DNA of 64,000 bases from Nesterenkonia xinjiangensis (GTDB lineage Bacteria > Actinomycetota > Actinomycetes > Actinomycetales > Micrococcaceae). Shown here piece by piece: positions 7,819 through 15,978 of this stretch. Numbering within the stretch: the first letter of the stretch is position 1; each line of letters opens with the position of its first letter. The notes under the pieces are model-generated. The model made no database searches. It saw only the letters and a list, made by a program, of their open reading frames with translations, and had not been told where the DNA came from. The stretch spans positions 1 through 64,000 of the forward strand of contig NZ_JACCFY010000001.1 in the NCBI RefSeq assembly GCF_013410745.1. The letters run 5' to 3'. The translations under genes were made by a program, and so were the position numbers.

Positions 7819-9063
7819 ATGGCCCCATCGACGACGGCCGAGGACCCGAGAGGCGAGGCCGCTCATCCGGCGACAGGACCGCTGGCCGGCGTACGGGTCG
7901 TGGAGATGGGCCAGCTGATCGCCGGTCCGTTCTGCGGCCAGCTCCTCGGCGACATGGGCGCTGACGTCATCAAGATCGAGGAGCCCACCACTGGGGATCC
8001 GCTGCGCCAATGGGGGCGCGCCCATCCGCAGGGCGAGTCGCTGTGGTGGGCCGTGCTCGGTCGGAACAAGCGCTCCCTGGCCCTGGACCTGCGCTCGGCC
8101 CCCGGCCAGCGCATCGCCCGCGAGCTCATCGCCGGATGCGACGTGCTCATCGAGAACTTCCGGCCCGGCTCGCTTGAGCGCTGGGGATTGGCACCGGAGG
8201 AGCTCATCGAGGACAACCCCGGCCTGGTCATGGTCAGGGTCTCCGGATTCGGCCAGACCGGCCCCTACTCCACCCGCCCCGGCTACGGATCTATCGGCGA
8301 GGCGATGGGCGGACTGCGCTACATCGTCGGCGACCCGCAGACCCCGCCCTCGCGGGTCGGGATCTCCATCGGGGACACGCTCGCCGCGACCTTCGCCGCG
8401 CTCGGCGCCCTGTCGGCACTGCACGAACGCCATCGCAGCGGCCGCGGCCAGATCGTGGATGCCTCGATCTACGAGTCGGTGCTCGCCGTCATGGAGTCCT
8501 TGGTGCCGGACTGGGCACTGGGCGGAGTCCAGCGCGAACGCAGCGGCTCCATCCTGCCGAAGCTCGCTCCCAGCAACGTCTATCCCACCCGCGACGGAGT
8601 GTGGACCATCATCGCCGCGAACCAGGACACCGTGTTCCGACGCCTGGCCGAGGCCATGCGCCACCCTGAGCTTGCTGAGGATCCACGATTCGTCGATCAT
8701 CACGCACGTGGCGAGCACCAGGCGGAGCTGGACCAGATCATCGCCGAGTTCTCCTCCGGTCTGGATGCCGAGGAGCTCGAGGAGCTCCTTGAGGCCCACG
8801 CCGTGCCGGTGGGCAAGATCTTCCGCCCGCAGGAGATGCTGACCGACCCGCAGTACCAGGCACGGGAGTCGATCACCGCCGTGCCCCATCCGGTGCTCGG
8901 GGAGGTCCCCATGCAGAACACGTTCCCCCGGCTCAGCCGCACCGACGGAGCCGTGCGGTGGCCCGGCCCGGCGCTGGGCGCTCACACCGACGAGATCCTG
9001 TCCGAGCTGGGCCGTGACGACGATGCCCGCGCAGGGCTGCGGGCTCAGGGAGTGATCCGATGA
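7819..9063 (+). CDS. CaiB/BaiF family (class III) CoA-transferase
   Basis: 414 aa. The N-terminus GVRVVEMGQLIAGPFCGQLLGDMG and ADVIKIEEPTTGDPLR are typical, and the catalytic Asp lies in GQIVDASIYESVLAVME. The enzyme moves CoA from a donor such as succinyl-CoA to a carboxylic acid. It overlaps the downstream lyase start by 4 bp (ATGA). With that lyase and a symporter the layout resembles a route that activates and cleaves a 3-hydroxyacid; human SUGCT, a family member, makes HMG-CoA or glutaryl-CoA. A GGAGG ribosome site precedes the ATG. Confidence 0.92.
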   Translation: MAPSTTAEDPRGEAAHPATGPLAGVRVVEMGQLIAGPFCGQLLGDMGADVIKIEEPTTGDPLRQWGRAHPQGESLWWAVLGRNKRSLALDLRSAPGQRIARELIAGCDVLIENFRPGSLERWGLAPEELIEDNPGLVMVRVSGFGQTGPYSTRPGYGSIGEAMGGLRYIVGDPQTPPSRVGISIGDTLAATFAALGALSALHERHRSGRGQIVDASIYESVLAVMESLVPDWALGGVQRERSGSILPKLAPSNVYPTRDGVWTIIAANQDTVFRRLAEAMRHPELAEDPRFVDHHARGEHQAELDQIIAEFSSGLDAEELEELLEAHAVPVGKIFRPQEMLTDPQYQARESITAVPHPVLGEVPMQNTFPRLSRTDGAVRWPGPALGAHTDEILSELGRDDDARAGLRAQGVIR

Positions 9064-10070
9064 CCGCCCACTCCACGCCCACCACGCTGAGACAGGCCTG
9101 GGGGCTGCCGGACACGACCCGTGTGGTGGAGGTCGGTCTGCGCGACGGCCTCCAGGCGATCAGCACCCCGGTGAGCACCCAGACCAAGCTCGAGATCGTC
9201 CATCGGCTCATCGACGCCGGGGTCCGAGAGATCGAGGTCGCCTCCTTCGCCCACCCCCGGGTGCTCCCCCAGCTCGCCGACGCCGAGGAGCTGCTGCGAC
9301 AGGTCCCTCGCGACCGCGGTGTCACCTATCGGGCGCTCGTGCCCAACCTGCGCGGCATGAGACGTGCCGCCGAATGCGAGATCGACGACGTCGCCGTCGT
9401 CGTCCCCGCCGACGACGGGATGGCCCTGAAGAACCAGAACCGCACGACGGCCCAGCTGATCGCAGAGGTCCAAGAGATCGGGCGGATCGCCGCTGACGTC
9501 GGTCAGAGGCTCATTGTCGCAGTGGCCTGCGCGTTCTTCGCGCCCTGCCGTGGACCGGTGTCTCGGGCCGAGCGTCTCGCCGTCGTCGAGGGCGCCCTGG
9601 AAGCCGGAGCGGCGGCCGTGTATCTGGCCACCACCACCGGCGAGGAGCACCCTGGCGAAGTCCACGACGGCATCGCCGAGGTCCGCGACCGTCACCCGGA
9701 ACTGGGCTGCGGCGCGCATCTGCACAATCGCAACGGGTTCGCCCCGGCCAATGCGCTGGCCGCACTCTCCGCCGGGGCGGACTGGCTGGAGACGTCCTTC
9801 TCCGGCCTGGGCGGGGACATGTGGTTCCCCGGCGATCCCACGGTGCTGGGCAACATGGCCACCGAGGACCTGCTCCACCTGCTCCACAGCATGGGCATCT
9901 CGACGGGGATCGACTTCGAGCAGCACCGCCGACTGGCCGCCGACGTCACCGCGATGACCGGCTTCCCGGTCACCTCCTTCGTCGCCCGCGGCGGCAGTCG
10001 CGACGATCTCGCCGCCGCCCGATGGCCGGACCAGACGCAGGGGAGAGTCGATGGCCCCGCTCAGCGATGA
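9060..10070 (+). CDS. Hydroxymethylglutaryl-CoA lyase-like protein with altered active-site loop
   Basis: 336 aa, DRE-TIM metallolyase fold. The EVGLRDGLQ motif (~24-32) supplies the catalytic Arg and a metal-binding Asp. The metal-ligand pair appears as HLHN in the sixth strand, and the loop Asn is kept in LGNMATEDL. Canonical HMG-CoA lyases have GLGGCPYAxGASGN; here the loop reads GLGGDMWFPGDPTVLGN, with Asp in place of the catalytic Cys and extra residues. The reaction is probably acyl-CoA cleavage by a related mechanism on another substrate, so the hmgL name is withheld. Middle gene of the CoA-transferase/lyase/GntR operon. Confidence 0.82.
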   Translation: MTAHSTPTTLRQAWGLPDTTRVVEVGLRDGLQAISTPVSTQTKLEIVHRLIDAGVREIEVASFAHPRVLPQLADAEELLRQVPRDRGVTYRALVPNLRGMRRAAECEIDDVAVVVPADDGMALKNQNRTTAQLIAEVQEIGRIAADVGQRLIVAVACAFFAPCRGPVSRAERLAVVEGALEAGAAAVYLATTTGEEHPGEVHDGIAEVRDRHPELGCGAHLHNRNGFAPANALAALSAGADWLETSFSGLGGDMWFPGDPTVLGNMATEDLLHLLHSMGISTGIDFEQHRRLAADVTAMTGFPVTSFVARGGSRDDLAAARWPDQTQGRVDGPAQR

Positions 10071-10728
10071 CGTGCTCGGCCTGATCGCGGTCGGCGAGTA
10101 CACCGGCGGACAATGGCTGCGCGAAGGTGCCCTCGCCGAGCGGCTCGGCGTCTCCCGCACGCCGGTGCGCGATGCGCTGCGCGAGCTGGCGGCGCTGGGG
10201 GTCCTGGACCTGGTGCCCCACCGGGGCGCGCGGATCCGGGAGTACGCGTTCGCGGACATCGAACAGATCTATCACGCTCGTGCGCGGGTCGAACCCGCGG
10301 TGGTGGCCGACGCAGTGCCCCGTCTGCGAGAAGATCACCTCGAGCGGCTGCGTCAGCTCAGCGACCGCATGCATGCCATGGCACACGACTCCTCGCGGCG
10401 CCCCGAGCTCTCGCGGCTGAACAACGAGTTCCACCGGGTCTTCCTCGACGCGGCCGACAACCGTGCGCTCGCCTCCTCGGCCCTGCACCTGGTCACTCCC
10501 CTGCTGGTGGCTCACGTCTTCGCCGCCTACTCAGAGGAGGCCCTGGCCCGATCACTGATGCATCACGACGAGCTGATCCTCGCCGCTCAGTCCGGAGACG
10601 CCCGCTGGGCCGAGGCGATTATGACCTCGCATATCCTCAGCGGCCTCCATGGGCACCGCGCCGCTCACGCCGCAGCCGGAGAGTCAGGCCCCTCCGCAGC
10701 CGATCCCGGGGGCTCCCTCGGACGGTGA
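10051..10728 (+). CDS. GntR family transcriptional regulator (FCD subfamily)
   Basis: 225 aa. Winged helix near 20-75 (GALAERLGVSRTPVRDALRELAALG) followed by an all-helical FCD ligand domain with EQIYHARARVEPAVV, NNEFHRVFLDAA and SLMHHDELILAAQSGD. Metal-binding His residues are in the expected places. The start overlaps the lyase gene by 20 bp. As the only regulator in this operon it is the likely ligand of the two GTATAC sites in the symporter/CoA-transferase intergenic region. Confidence 0.9.
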   Translation: MAPLSDDVLGLIAVGEYTGGQWLREGALAERLGVSRTPVRDALRELAALGVLDLVPHRGARIREYAFADIEQIYHARARVEPAVVADAVPRLREDHLERLRQLSDRMHAMAHDSSRRPELSRLNNEFHRVFLDAADNRALASSALHLVTPLLVAHVFAAYSEEALARSLMHHDELILAAQSGDARWAEAIMTSHILSGLHGHRAAHAAAGESGPSAADPGGSLGR

Positions 10729-10819
10729 GGGGACTCGCCGGACCTGTCACCTGGGCACGGATCCCCGTCACACCCGGACGTCCCGGGACGTCGCCACCAC
10801 AAACGTGCGGGGAATCCCT

Positions 10820-11617
10820 ATGATGGGACCTGTGCAGATCATGAGCGTGTCCAGCTTGAAAGGCGGGGTCGGGAAGACCTCGGTCACCATGGGGCTGGCG
10901 TCGGCAGCCCTCCAACGAGGAGTCAGGACGCTGGTCATCGACCTCGACCCGCATGCTGACTCGACCACCGGCCTCGCGGTCTCCCGTGGCTCAGGCACGG
11001 AGGCAGGTCAGCTGCTCAAGGACGCCCGCCGCACCCGGATCTCCGAACACGTGGTGCGGTCCGGCTGGCTGGACCTGCTCCCCGAGGAGCTGCGCGCCGA
11101 CGCCAGGCTGGACGTCGTCGTCGGCTCGGCCCTCTCTGCCACCTTCGACCGCCCGGACATCCGGCCACGGGACATGCGACGGCTGCGCACCCTGCTGACT
11201 GGCCTGACCGACTACGACCTCGTCCTGGTGGACTGCCCGCCGTCGCTGGCCGGGTTGACCCGCATCGCCTGGGCCGCCTCCCACCAGGTGCTCCTGGTCG
11301 CCGAGCCGAGCCTGTTCTCAGTGGCCGGCACTGAGCGCACGATGCGTGCGATCCGCCTGTTCTCCAACGAGTACGCCCCGCAGCTCAAATCCGCAGGCGT
11401 GGTGGTCAACCGTGCCCGGGCGGACTCCACCGAGCACGAGTACCGCCTCCTGGAGATGGAGCGGCTCTACCAGGAGAAGCTGATGCTGCCGGTGCTCGAG
11501 GAGAACGCCTTCTGGCAGCAGATCCAGGGCGCCGCCTATCCGGTTCACCAGTGGCCCGGGGACCAGGCCCGCGACCTGGCGCGATCCTTCGACGAGCTGC
11601 TCAAACAGCTCCTCTGA
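10820..11617 (+). CDS. ParA/Soj family ATPase (orphan)
   Basis: 265 aa from the ATG at 10820 (a second ATG follows at once), chosen because GGGGAA lies ~7 bp upstream and the ATPase fold starts directly after it. Deviant Walker A is SLKGGVGKTS; Walker A' and B regions include VIDLDPHADST and LVDCPPSLAGL. No ParB or parS-like sequence was noticed, so this is an orphan ParA, perhaps for positioning a protein cargo. The gene converges on the gcvH-garA-ftsR-nuclease-merR block. Confidence 0.88.
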   Translation: MMGPVQIMSVSSLKGGVGKTSVTMGLASAALQRGVRTLVIDLDPHADSTTGLAVSRGSGTEAGQLLKDARRTRISEHVVRSGWLDLLPEELRADARLDVVVGSALSATFDRPDIRPRDMRRLRTLLTGLTDYDLVLVDCPPSLAGLTRIAWAASHQVLLVAEPSLFSVAGTERTMRAIRLFSNEYAPQLKSAGVVVNRARADSTEHEYRLLEMERLYQEKLMLPVLEENAFWQQIQGAAYPVHQWPGDQARDLARSFDELLKQLL

Positions 11618-11627
11618 ACCGTCGCGG

Positions 11628-11697
11628 GCAGAGGTCCTGGCATGGCGAAGGGGCCCGATCAGATGATCGGGCCCCTTCGCCATGCCAGGACCTCTGC
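11628..11697. terminator. 34-bp perfect inverted repeat between convergent genes
   Basis: Arms 11628-11661 and 11664-11697 are exact reverse complements over 34 bp with a 2-nt spacer. The element lies between the stops at 11617 (+) and 11734 (-). It is most simply a bidirectional terminator, but it is far longer than needed and lacks a T-tract. Confidence 0.7.
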
Positions 11698-11733
11698 GTG
11701 GGCGTTCCTCTGCCGCCGCGTCCGTCCTGCCGC

Positions 11734-12405
11734 TCAGGAAGCCTGGGAGCGGCGCCGAGCGCGCATCTTCGCGATCTCATCCTGCTGGCTGAATGCTGAG
11801 AGCTCCGAGCCGGCCGCCTGCTCGGCGGAGACCGGAGCGGGAGTCTGATCCTCCACGTCGGAGCGTTCACGAGGAAGTTCGGCAAGGCTGCCCTCAACCT
11901 CGCGCCACACCCTGCCCACGGCGATGCCGAACACCCCCTGACCTCCCTGGACCAGGTCGATGACCTCATCCGCGGAGGTGCACTCGTAGACCGAGGCGCC
12001 GTCCGACATCAAGGTGATCTGCGCCAGGTCTTCCACGCCGCGTTCACGCAGGTGCTCGATGGCGCTGCGGATCTGTTGCAATGAGACTCCGGTGTCCAGC
12101 AGCCGCTTCACCACTTTGAGCACCAGGATGTCCCGGAACGAGTACAGGCGTGCCGAGCCGGAACCGGAAGCGTTGCGCAGGGAGGGCTGCACCAGCTGAG
12201 TGCGCGCCCAGTAGTCCAACTGACGGTAGGTGATGCCCGCGGCGGCGCAGGCGATCGGGCCCCGATAGCCCATCTCCTCGTCGAGGTCCGGAAGACCGTC
12301 GTCGAACAGCCGCTGCTGCAGCGCGGGTCTGGAGGACGCACGGTGCGCGCCCTCCGGGGTTCTGCTCTGCGCCCGCTGCTCGTCGGCGCGAGAATCAAGA
12401 CTCAC
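11734..12405 (-). CDS. MerR family transcriptional regulator (Rv1830-like)
   Basis: 223 aa, GTG start. MerR-type HTH appears at ~45-115: GYRGPIACAAAGITYRQLDYWARTQLV, then SARLYSFRDILVLKVVKRLLDTGVSLQQI. A C-terminal effector-type region follows, with a low-complexity tail. Position matches the MerR gene that closes the gcvH-garA-ftsR-bfn block in actinobacteria. A separate promoter is seen upstream, so it may be expressed apart from the nuclease gene. Confidence 0.88.
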   Translation of the reverse strand: MSLDSRADEQRAQSRTPEGAHRASSRPALQQRLFDDGLPDLDEEMGYRGPIACAAAGITYRQLDYWARTQLVQPSLRNASGSGSARLYSFRDILVLKVVKRLLDTGVSLQQIRSAIEHLRERGVEDLAQITLMSDGASVYECTSADEVIDLVQGGQGVFGIAVGRVWREVEGSLAELPRERSDVEDQTPAPVSAEQAAGSELSAFSQQDEIAKMRARRRSQAS

Positions 12406-12516
12406 GTGTTGCCTCCTCGGTGCGGTCCCGCCGGGGGAAGTTCGTCGCCCCCAGACCGCACCTCGCGGTGACGACTGAGCAAGTCCGGACGACGCATGCG
12501 GAAACCTTCTTCCTCG

Positions 12517-12545
12517 ACGGTAGAACGGCGACAGCCAGGGGTCAA
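12517..12545 (-). promoter_or_regulatory. Promoter of the merR gene
   Basis: On the minus strand TTGACC (12545-12540) and TACCGT (12522-12517) are separated by 17 bp, a good primary sigma factor promoter. It is inside the 259-bp gap between nuclease and merR and gives a ~100-nt leader. Confidence 0.55.
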
Positions 12546-12664
12546 AGACATCCGGTCCTGCCCCCTCGGCGTGTCGTCAGATGCGCGTGTCACCTGCGGA
12601 ACTGCCCCGCCCCATGACGTCCACACTCTACTCCCCGGGGCTGACAGGCGCACAGGCCCCACGC

Positions 12665-13267
12665 TCAGGAATTCGACTTTCCGAAGTCCTCCGGTTCCGC
12701 ACCGTCGAGGAACTTCTGGAACTCCTTGATCTCGTCGGCGGAGATGGGACCACGCTTGGCCACATCCGAGGCCTCCGGGCTCGTCCCCATGGGGGATGCG
12801 GGCCGCTGGGGCCCACCGGCGGCACCCTGGGCTTCCCCGCCCTCAGCTGTCCGATAGCGCGGAGTCACGGCCACGGCTCGCAACGTGGACTCGGCCATGG
12901 TGATCGGGGAGCCGGTGCGCACGGCCACCGCGATGGCGTCCGAGGCGCGGGAATCGAGCACCTGCCCGCGACGCAGCCGAATCGTGCCGAAATAGGTGGA
13001 GCTGTCGAGTAGGCCGATCTCGATGGATTCGACGCCCTCGGCCAAAGTGGAGAGCGCCTCCACGAGGAGATCGTGTGTCATCGGCCGCGGTGGGGTCTGG
13101 CCGTCCATCCCCATCGAGATGGCGGTGGCCTCCGAGGTTCCCACCATGATCGCCACGTGGAGATCCTCAGTTCCTGGTTCCGCCCCACGGAGCATCACCA
13201 CGGGCTGGTGCGAGGGCACTTCAATGCGGACGCCCACCACATCTAGTCGGATCTGCCGCTGTGTCAT
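12665..13267 (-). CDS. Bifunctional nuclease family protein (DUF151)
   Basis: 200 aa from the ATG at 13267 (MTQRQIRLDVVGVRIE), which has a GGGGGAGG site 10 bp upstream; the longer in-frame form adds an Arg-rich stretch unlike the family. Conserved DUF151 pattern: PVVMLRGAEPG, AIMVGTSEATAI, LLDSSTYFGTIRL and SRASDAIAVAVRTG. Plant and bacterial members show RNase/DNase activity, but the cellular role in actinobacteria is unknown. Corresponds to Rv1829 by order. Confidence 0.9.
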   Translation of the reverse strand: MTQRQIRLDVVGVRIEVPSHQPVVMLRGAEPGTEDLHVAIMVGTSEATAISMGMDGQTPPRPMTHDLLVEALSTLAEGVESIEIGLLDSSTYFGTIRLRRGQVLDSRASDAIAVAVRTGSPITMAESTLRAVAVTPRYRTAEGGEAQGAAGGPQRPASPMGTSPEASDVAKRGPISADEIKEFQKFLDGAEPEDFGKSNS

Positions 13268-13464
13268 CGGACTGCGACCTCCCCCGCTCCGGTGCACGTC
13301 GCCTCGGGTGCGGCGCGAACTCTCGCGCACGACGTCTGTGCACTTCCATAGTCACCGGGACAGGGAGCAGTTGTCCAGACCTGCCCGCACGTCAGCGGCC
13401 TTCAGGCATGATCGCGACTACGGTCGGGGCGGTGACGAAGACGGCCCCCGGTCCACGCGCCGTG

Positions 13465-14223
13465 TCAGTCCTTGTCGAGGGACTCCACGGCAGTGTCCAT
13501 CATCGAGGAGCGCAGATCCTTGAGGGACTGCAGCATCTCCTTGGATGACTCGGCCACGCGGGCACGGGCGGCGGCGTCCTTGCGGGCCGCGTAGGGCGCC
13601 ATAGCCCGGCCGATGAGATCGAGCTCGTTGTCCGCTGAGCGGCGGATGTTCACCAGATGCTTGGGCTCGAGCCCATAGCGGGCGAGCACACGCACAGCCT
13701 TGACGGCCTTGAGGTCGTGATGACTGTAGGTGCCCTCCGCATCGGCTCGGATGATCCGAAACTTCTCCAGGGTGTCCAGCATCCCGCGCGTGGCACCCGA
13801 CTGGGCACGCAGTTCCTTCCGGGTCAGCGGACGGATCCGCCCGGTGATCTGCGCGGCCATCTCAGTGGTGACTTCACGGGGTCCCACCGGCGCCGCCTCG
13901 GGGAGGTCATCCGGCTGCTCGCCGGCATCCAGGGCGTCCATCGTCTTCTTGATGACGTCCAGGGGCATGTATCGGTCCCGCTGCAGAGCCAGGATGAAAC
14001 GGAGCCGCTCGACGTCGGCGGCACAGTACTTGCGATAGCCCGAGTGGGTGCGTGCCGGCTCGACGAGATCCCGTTCCTCGAGGAAACGGAGCTTGGACGC
14101 CGTCAGGTCCGGGAAGTCGCTCTGCAGCTCACGGAGGACCTCGGAGATCGTGAAGACGTGCTTGGTCGCCGGGTCGACGTCCTCGACGGACGCCTTCGGC
14201 TTCCTCAGGGGCGAGACACTCAC
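13465..14223 (-). CDS. ftsR: MerR family regulator FtsR
   Basis: 252 aa, GTG start. The HTH near 24-95 contains FTISEVLRELQSDFPDLTASKLRFLEER-type helices and HSGYRKYCAADVERLRFILALQRD. The C-terminal half includes EKFRIIRADAEGTYSHHDLKAVKAVRVLARYGLEPKHL. In Corynebacterium the orthologue in this gene order activates ftsZ transcription. Symbol is assigned by synteny (directly after garA) and HTH type. Confidence 0.85.
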   Translation of the reverse strand: MSVSPLRKPKASVEDVDPATKHVFTISEVLRELQSDFPDLTASKLRFLEERDLVEPARTHSGYRKYCAADVERLRFILALQRDRYMPLDVIKKTMDALDAGEQPDDLPEAAPVGPREVTTEMAAQITGRIRPLTRKELRAQSGATRGMLDTLEKFRIIRADAEGTYSHHDLKAVKAVRVLARYGLEPKHLVNIRRSADNELDLIGRAMAPYAARKDAAARARVAESSKEMLQSLKDLRSSMMDTAVESLDKD

Positions 14224-14299
14224 GGCGCATCCTCTTTCGGGCTCAGGGGGAAGGAGCAGAGACCAGCCTCAGGATAACCTGCTCAGCAGCAAACCCGGC

Positions 14300-14737
14300 T
14301 CATTTGCTGCCGGCATAGTAGGTGAGCCGGAACTTTCCGATCTGCACCTCGTCCCCGGCCCTGAGGGTGTAGCGGTCGACACGGTCGTGATTGACGTAGG
14401 TGCCGTTGAGGCTGCCCAGATCCTCGAGCTCGAAGCCGCCGTCGACCCGGCTGAAGGTCAGATGCCGGCGCGAGACGGTGACGTCGTCGAGGAGGATCTC
14501 CGCCTCCGGGTGACGCCCCACTGTGGTGACGTCCTTGTCCAGGAGGAAGCGTGCCCCCTGGTTCGCCCCCGAATGCGCCATCAGCAGCGCCGACCCCTGC
14601 GGCAGGGCGGCGATGGCTTCACGGTCATCCTCGGTCAGGCGCGGCTGCGCGGCACTCGCGTCAGCCGGCGGCAGCGAGATGCTCGTGGTCTCAGCGATGT
14701 TCTCGCGCTCATCCGGTGCACCCGGCGTCGTGGACAC
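14300..14737 (-). CDS. garA: FHA domain protein GarA
   Basis: 145 aa. The C-terminal forkhead-associated domain (~50-140) reads GARFLLDKDVTTVGRHPEAEI, VSRRHLTF and LGSLNGTYVNHDRVD, with the phosphothreonine-binding Arg, Ser and Asn present. The N-terminus carries a NIAETTSISLPP segment corresponding to the ETTS phosphorylation site of mycobacterial GarA/OdhI. GarA inhibits 2-oxoglutarate dehydrogenase and glutamate dehydrogenase and activates glutamate synthase until phosphorylated by Ser/Thr kinases. GTG start with GGGAGG 5 bp upstream. Confidence 0.92.
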   Translation of the reverse strand: MSTTPGAPDERENIAETTSISLPPADASAAQPRLTEDDREAIAALPQGSALLMAHSGANQGARFLLDKDVTTVGRHPEAEILLDDVTVSRRHLTFSRVDGGFELEDLGSLNGTYVNHDRVDRYTLRAGDEVQIGKFRLTYYAGSK

Positions 14738-14768
14738 AGCGGCCTCCCTTCCCTTCAGCGATCTCGTC

Positions 14769-15155
14769 TCAGCCTACCTGGCTTTCATAGTCTTCGGCAG
14801 AGAGCAGCGAGTCCAGCGCTGCCGCGTCCGTCAGCTTGACCTCGAACAACCACCCTCCGCCGTAGGGGTCGGAGTTGACCGCACCCGGGTCGGCCTCCAG
14901 GGCCTCGTTGATGGCGACCACCTCGCCCGCGACCGGGGCATAGATGTCCGAGACGGACTTGGTGGACTCCACCTCACCGACGACGTCACCGGCGGCGACG
15001 ATGCTGCCGGTCTCAGGGTGCTCCACGTAGACGACGTCGCCCAGGGCGTCCTGGGCGAAGTCGGTGATCCCGACACGGACGACGCCCTCGGTGTCCGTGG
15101 TGGCGATCCACTCGTGCTCGGCGCTGTACTTCAGCTGGGCCGGGATGGTGCTCAT
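14769..15155 (-). CDS. gcvH: Glycine cleavage system H protein
   Basis: 128 aa from the ATG at 15155. The lipoyl carrier domain has the lysine in VESTKSVSDIYAPVAGEV and the start YSAEHEWI. It carries the aminomethyl intermediate between the P, T and L proteins; gcvP and gcvT are not in the window. First gene of the gcvH-garA-ftsR block, 31 bp before garA. Confidence 0.95.
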   Translation of the reverse strand: MSTIPAQLKYSAEHEWIATTDTEGVVRVGITDFAQDALGDVVYVEHPETGSIVAAGDVVGEVESTKSVSDIYAPVAGEVVAINEALEADPGAVNSDPYGGGWLFEVKLTDAAALDSLLSAEDYESQVG

Positions 15156-15255
15156 GTTCAACTCCGCTCGTCATCGGGCAGGGTCCCCTCGGGGCGCCGG
15201 AGAGGCGATCGAGGCGGACGATCCATGGACAACTTAGCACCTGTTCCGGGCCAGG

Positions 15256-15978
15256 TCAGCCGAGGATCCCCTCATGCAGGGCACGCAGCACCGCATTGGT
15301 GCGGTCCCGTGCCCCGAGCTTCTGCAGGATCGTGGAGATGTGGTTCTTCACGGTGCCCTCGGCCAGGTGCACGAGCTCGGCGATCTGCCGGTTCGCGTAC
15401 CCCTCCGCCACCAGCCGCAGCACCTCCAGTTCGCGCTCAGTGAGCTCCTGGATCACCGCAGGGCCCTCCCCTCCCGGCGCAGGCCCGCTGCGGATGGCCT
15501 CCAGCAGCCTGCCGGTGATCGACGGAGCGATGAGCGTGCCACCGGCGGCCAACGTGCGGACAGCCACGGAGAGCTGCTCCACCGTCACGTCCTTGAGCAG
15601 ATAGCCGCGAGCCCCTGCGCGCAGCGCCTCCAGGACGAGTTCGTCATCGTCGAAGGTGGTCAGCACCAGCACCGGCACCTCATGGCCGTCCTCACGCAGG
15701 CGACGCAGCAGCCACAGGCCGTCGTGGCGAGGCATGCGCAGGTCCAGGAGCACCACATCGGGCTCTGTCCGCAGGATCTCCTCCAGCCCCCGGGCGCCGT
15801 CGGACGCCTCGGAGACCACCATGATCCCTGCCAGGTCCAGCAGAGTGCGGATGCCCTGCCGCACCAGAGTCTGGTCGTCGACGACGACGACGCGGGCCGG
15901 GGTCGACCCGGATGCGCTGGGCGGGGACTCTCCGCCCCCGGGAGCTTCAGGCGCCGCGCCGGGCACGTCAGCGACCAT
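15256..15978 (-). CDS. NarL/LuxR family two-component response regulator
   Basis: 240 aa. Receiver domain (~27-145) with the phosphoacceptor Asp in PDVVLLDLRMPRHDG, Thr in VLVLTTFDD and Lys in RGYLLKDVT. The C-terminal LuxR HTH (~172-235) has LTERELEVLRLVAEGYANRQIAELVHL. It overlaps its sensor kinase gene by 11 bp. A divergent ABC exporter is the likely target. Confidence 0.94.
   Translation of the reverse strand: MVADVPGAAPEAPGGGESPPSASGSTPARVVVVDDQTLVRQGIRTLLDLAGIMVVSEASDGARGLEEILRTEPDVVLLDLRMPRHDGLWLLRRLREDGHEVPVLVLTTFDDDELVLEALRAGARGYLLKDVTVEQLSVAVRTLAAGGTLIAPSITGRLLEAIRSGPAPGGEGPAVIQELTERELEVLRLVAEGYANRQIAELVHLAEGTVKNHISTILQKLGARDRTNAVLRALHEGILG

Noticed and set aside
11628-11697. Inverted repeat as an insertion-sequence end or phage attachment site
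   Set aside because: No transposase, target duplication or tRNA nearby; position between convergent stops fits a terminator better.
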